From Desulfopila sp. IMCC35006 (GTDB lineage Bacteria > Desulfobacterota > Desulfobulbia > Desulfobulbales > Desulfocapsaceae): 64,000 bases of DNA. The notes under the pieces were generated by a model, which was given only the letters and a program-made list of their open reading frames with translations, had not been told where the DNA came from and searched no databases. Below, one piece after another: positions 63,183 through 64,000 of the stretch; within the stretch, counting starts at the first letter, position 1, and the number at the start of each line of letters is the position of its first letter. Location: positions 1 to 64,000 of the forward strand of contig NZ_SWCM01000017.1 in NCBI RefSeq assembly GCF_005116645.1, written 5' to 3'. The translations under genes were made by a program, and so were the position numbers.

Positions 63183-64000
63183 TCACAATGATTTTAAATG
63201 TTCAGTATACCATCTCGCGAGGTGTTTGGCAGTCTCCTCAGCTCCGTCCAGATTGATGGCTTTAGAATACCTCATATTTTCTAACTGTTGAGCCATCTTT
63301 TTTGCGAAGAGAATGGGGGGCAGGTCCGCATCTTCTAGGATGGTCATCGGCACCTTCCTGGCCAGTTTTTCCGCCCGCAGCCGCTGTTCCCGGTTTTGTC
63401 TGAACGGGTACACGAGAGAAGGAATCCCGGCCTGTACCAGATTCATGCAGGTGTTGTAGCCGGCCATTGAGATGGAGAGATCGGCTGCTGCCAGCCATGC
63501 CGGGAAATGGTCGGTGAAACGTTCAACGGTGATATCTCCCCGGCTGCGCTGTAGTAGAGCCTGATAGGTTTTTTCATCGCAGTACGGGCCGCAGAAAATC
63601 TGCAGATGGGCCGATATGGCATCGCGCAGGATTGTAAAGGCCTCGATTGCCGCATACAGTAATTCGCTTCCAACATTACCGCCGCCGATACTGGCAACGA
63701 TCAATGTGTCGGTGGTCGCTAAGGCCAGTTTTTTCCTGATCGTCACTCTGCTCAGGTCTTTGCCGGCAATGGGATCGGATTTGGTAACAAAACCGGTGTA
63801 GTGCAGCGGAACATGGAGCGCATCAATTTGGCTGAAGGTCTCATTTAAGGTGATAATTTCCGGGTCTGCATGGACAAGAATGCCGTCGAAATAGTCATTG
63901 ATGAGTTTTACCGCGCGCTGCTCGAATTTTTCCCGGCCGCTTGTTTTTTCCACCAGGATATCCCGCACGCTGCAGAAGCATAAACAGTCCGGTAAGGACC
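63183..64000 (-). CDS. GT28/MurG-like glycosyltransferase, truncated by window edge
   Basis: At least 272 residues of a GT-B glycosyltransferase; the open frame continues beyond base 64000, so the N-terminus is missing. The UDP-sugar site is visible as SMAGYNTCMNLVQAGIPSLVYPF followed by NREQRLRAEKL. Upstream, VRDILVEKTSGREKFEQRAV and ILVHADPEI fit the predicted glycosyltransferase group with an RDILV motif. The GTG at 63968 is not taken as the start because coding continues through it. Confidence 0.78.
   Translation of the reverse strand, partial: SLPDCLCFCSVRDILVEKTSGREKFEQRAVKLINDYFDGILVHADPEIITLNETFSQIDALHVPLHYTGFVTKSDPIAGKDLSRVTIRKKLALATTDTLIVASIGGGNVGSELLYAAIEAFTILRDAISAHLQIFCGPYCDEKTYQALLQRSRGDITVERFTDHFPAWLAAADLSISMAGYNTCMNLVQAGIPSLVYPFRQNREQRLRAEKLARKVPMTILEDADLPPILFAKKMAQQLENMRYSKAINLDGAEETAKHLARWYTEHLKSL

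Overview
The window is chromosomal DNA of a Gram-negative, probably anaerobic bacterium. The gene content best fits a Desulfobacterota (delta-proteobacterial, Desulfobulbales-like) organism: an A-adding/DHH/CBS fusion nucleotidyltransferase, a two-Cys-motif XRE regulator, DUF523, an FmdB-type zinc ribbon, a molybdopterin oxidoreductase with FdhD and MobB, and rpsU next to xerD. This placement is inferred from families, not from a marker-gene comparison. Almost all of the DNA is coding; no rRNA, tRNA, CRISPR array, prophage or transposase gene was seen.

Layout. 0-8 kb: a secreted OB-fold protein, an SGNH hydrolase, a GlgX-type debranching enzyme, a DUF1566 protein, and a hydrolase/hybrid kinase pair. 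8.5-16.8 kb: a lytic transglycosylase, then a LexA-controlled mutagenesis operon (lexA, DUF72, imuB, dnaE2) with three copies of a 12-bp palindrome over its promoter, and an orphan receiver protein. 17-28 kb: acyl-CoA ligase, molybdoenzyme, site-2 protease, tRNA nucleotidyltransferase fusion, XerD, S21, and a COG2509 flavoprotein. 28-40 kb: a solute-binding protein, an UbiB-like kinase, a zinc ribbon, a glycosyltransferase, Ddl, FdhD, a binding protein/Cache kinase/LuxR regulator operon, and MobB. 40-48.6 kb: SerS, TatC, an FtsB-like protein, a UDG-superfamily protein, PqqD, and several small or unknown genes. 49-59.5 kb: a minus-strand operon that pairs a short FtsX permease, an ABC ATPase and a 1601-residue FtsX permease carrying an apparently dead M28 peptidase domain with two large transporter-like membrane proteins. 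59.6-64 kb: an M32 carboxypeptidase, a polysaccharide deacetylase, a methyltransferase and a glycosyltransferase cut by the window edge.

The most distinctive non-coding signal is a dispersed family of palindromic repeats at about 0, 1.7, 18.9 and 48.7-49.1 kb. Its arms differ between copies yet stay complementary, and its ends fall on or beside TAG stop codons of neighbouring genes. A second, unrelated MITE-like element at 41.1-41.3 kb is flanked by 12-bp direct repeats. The other stand-outs are the LexA operator arrangement, the DUF72 gene in the place usually held by imuA, the pseudo-peptidase ABC permease, and a possible structured leader in front of serS.
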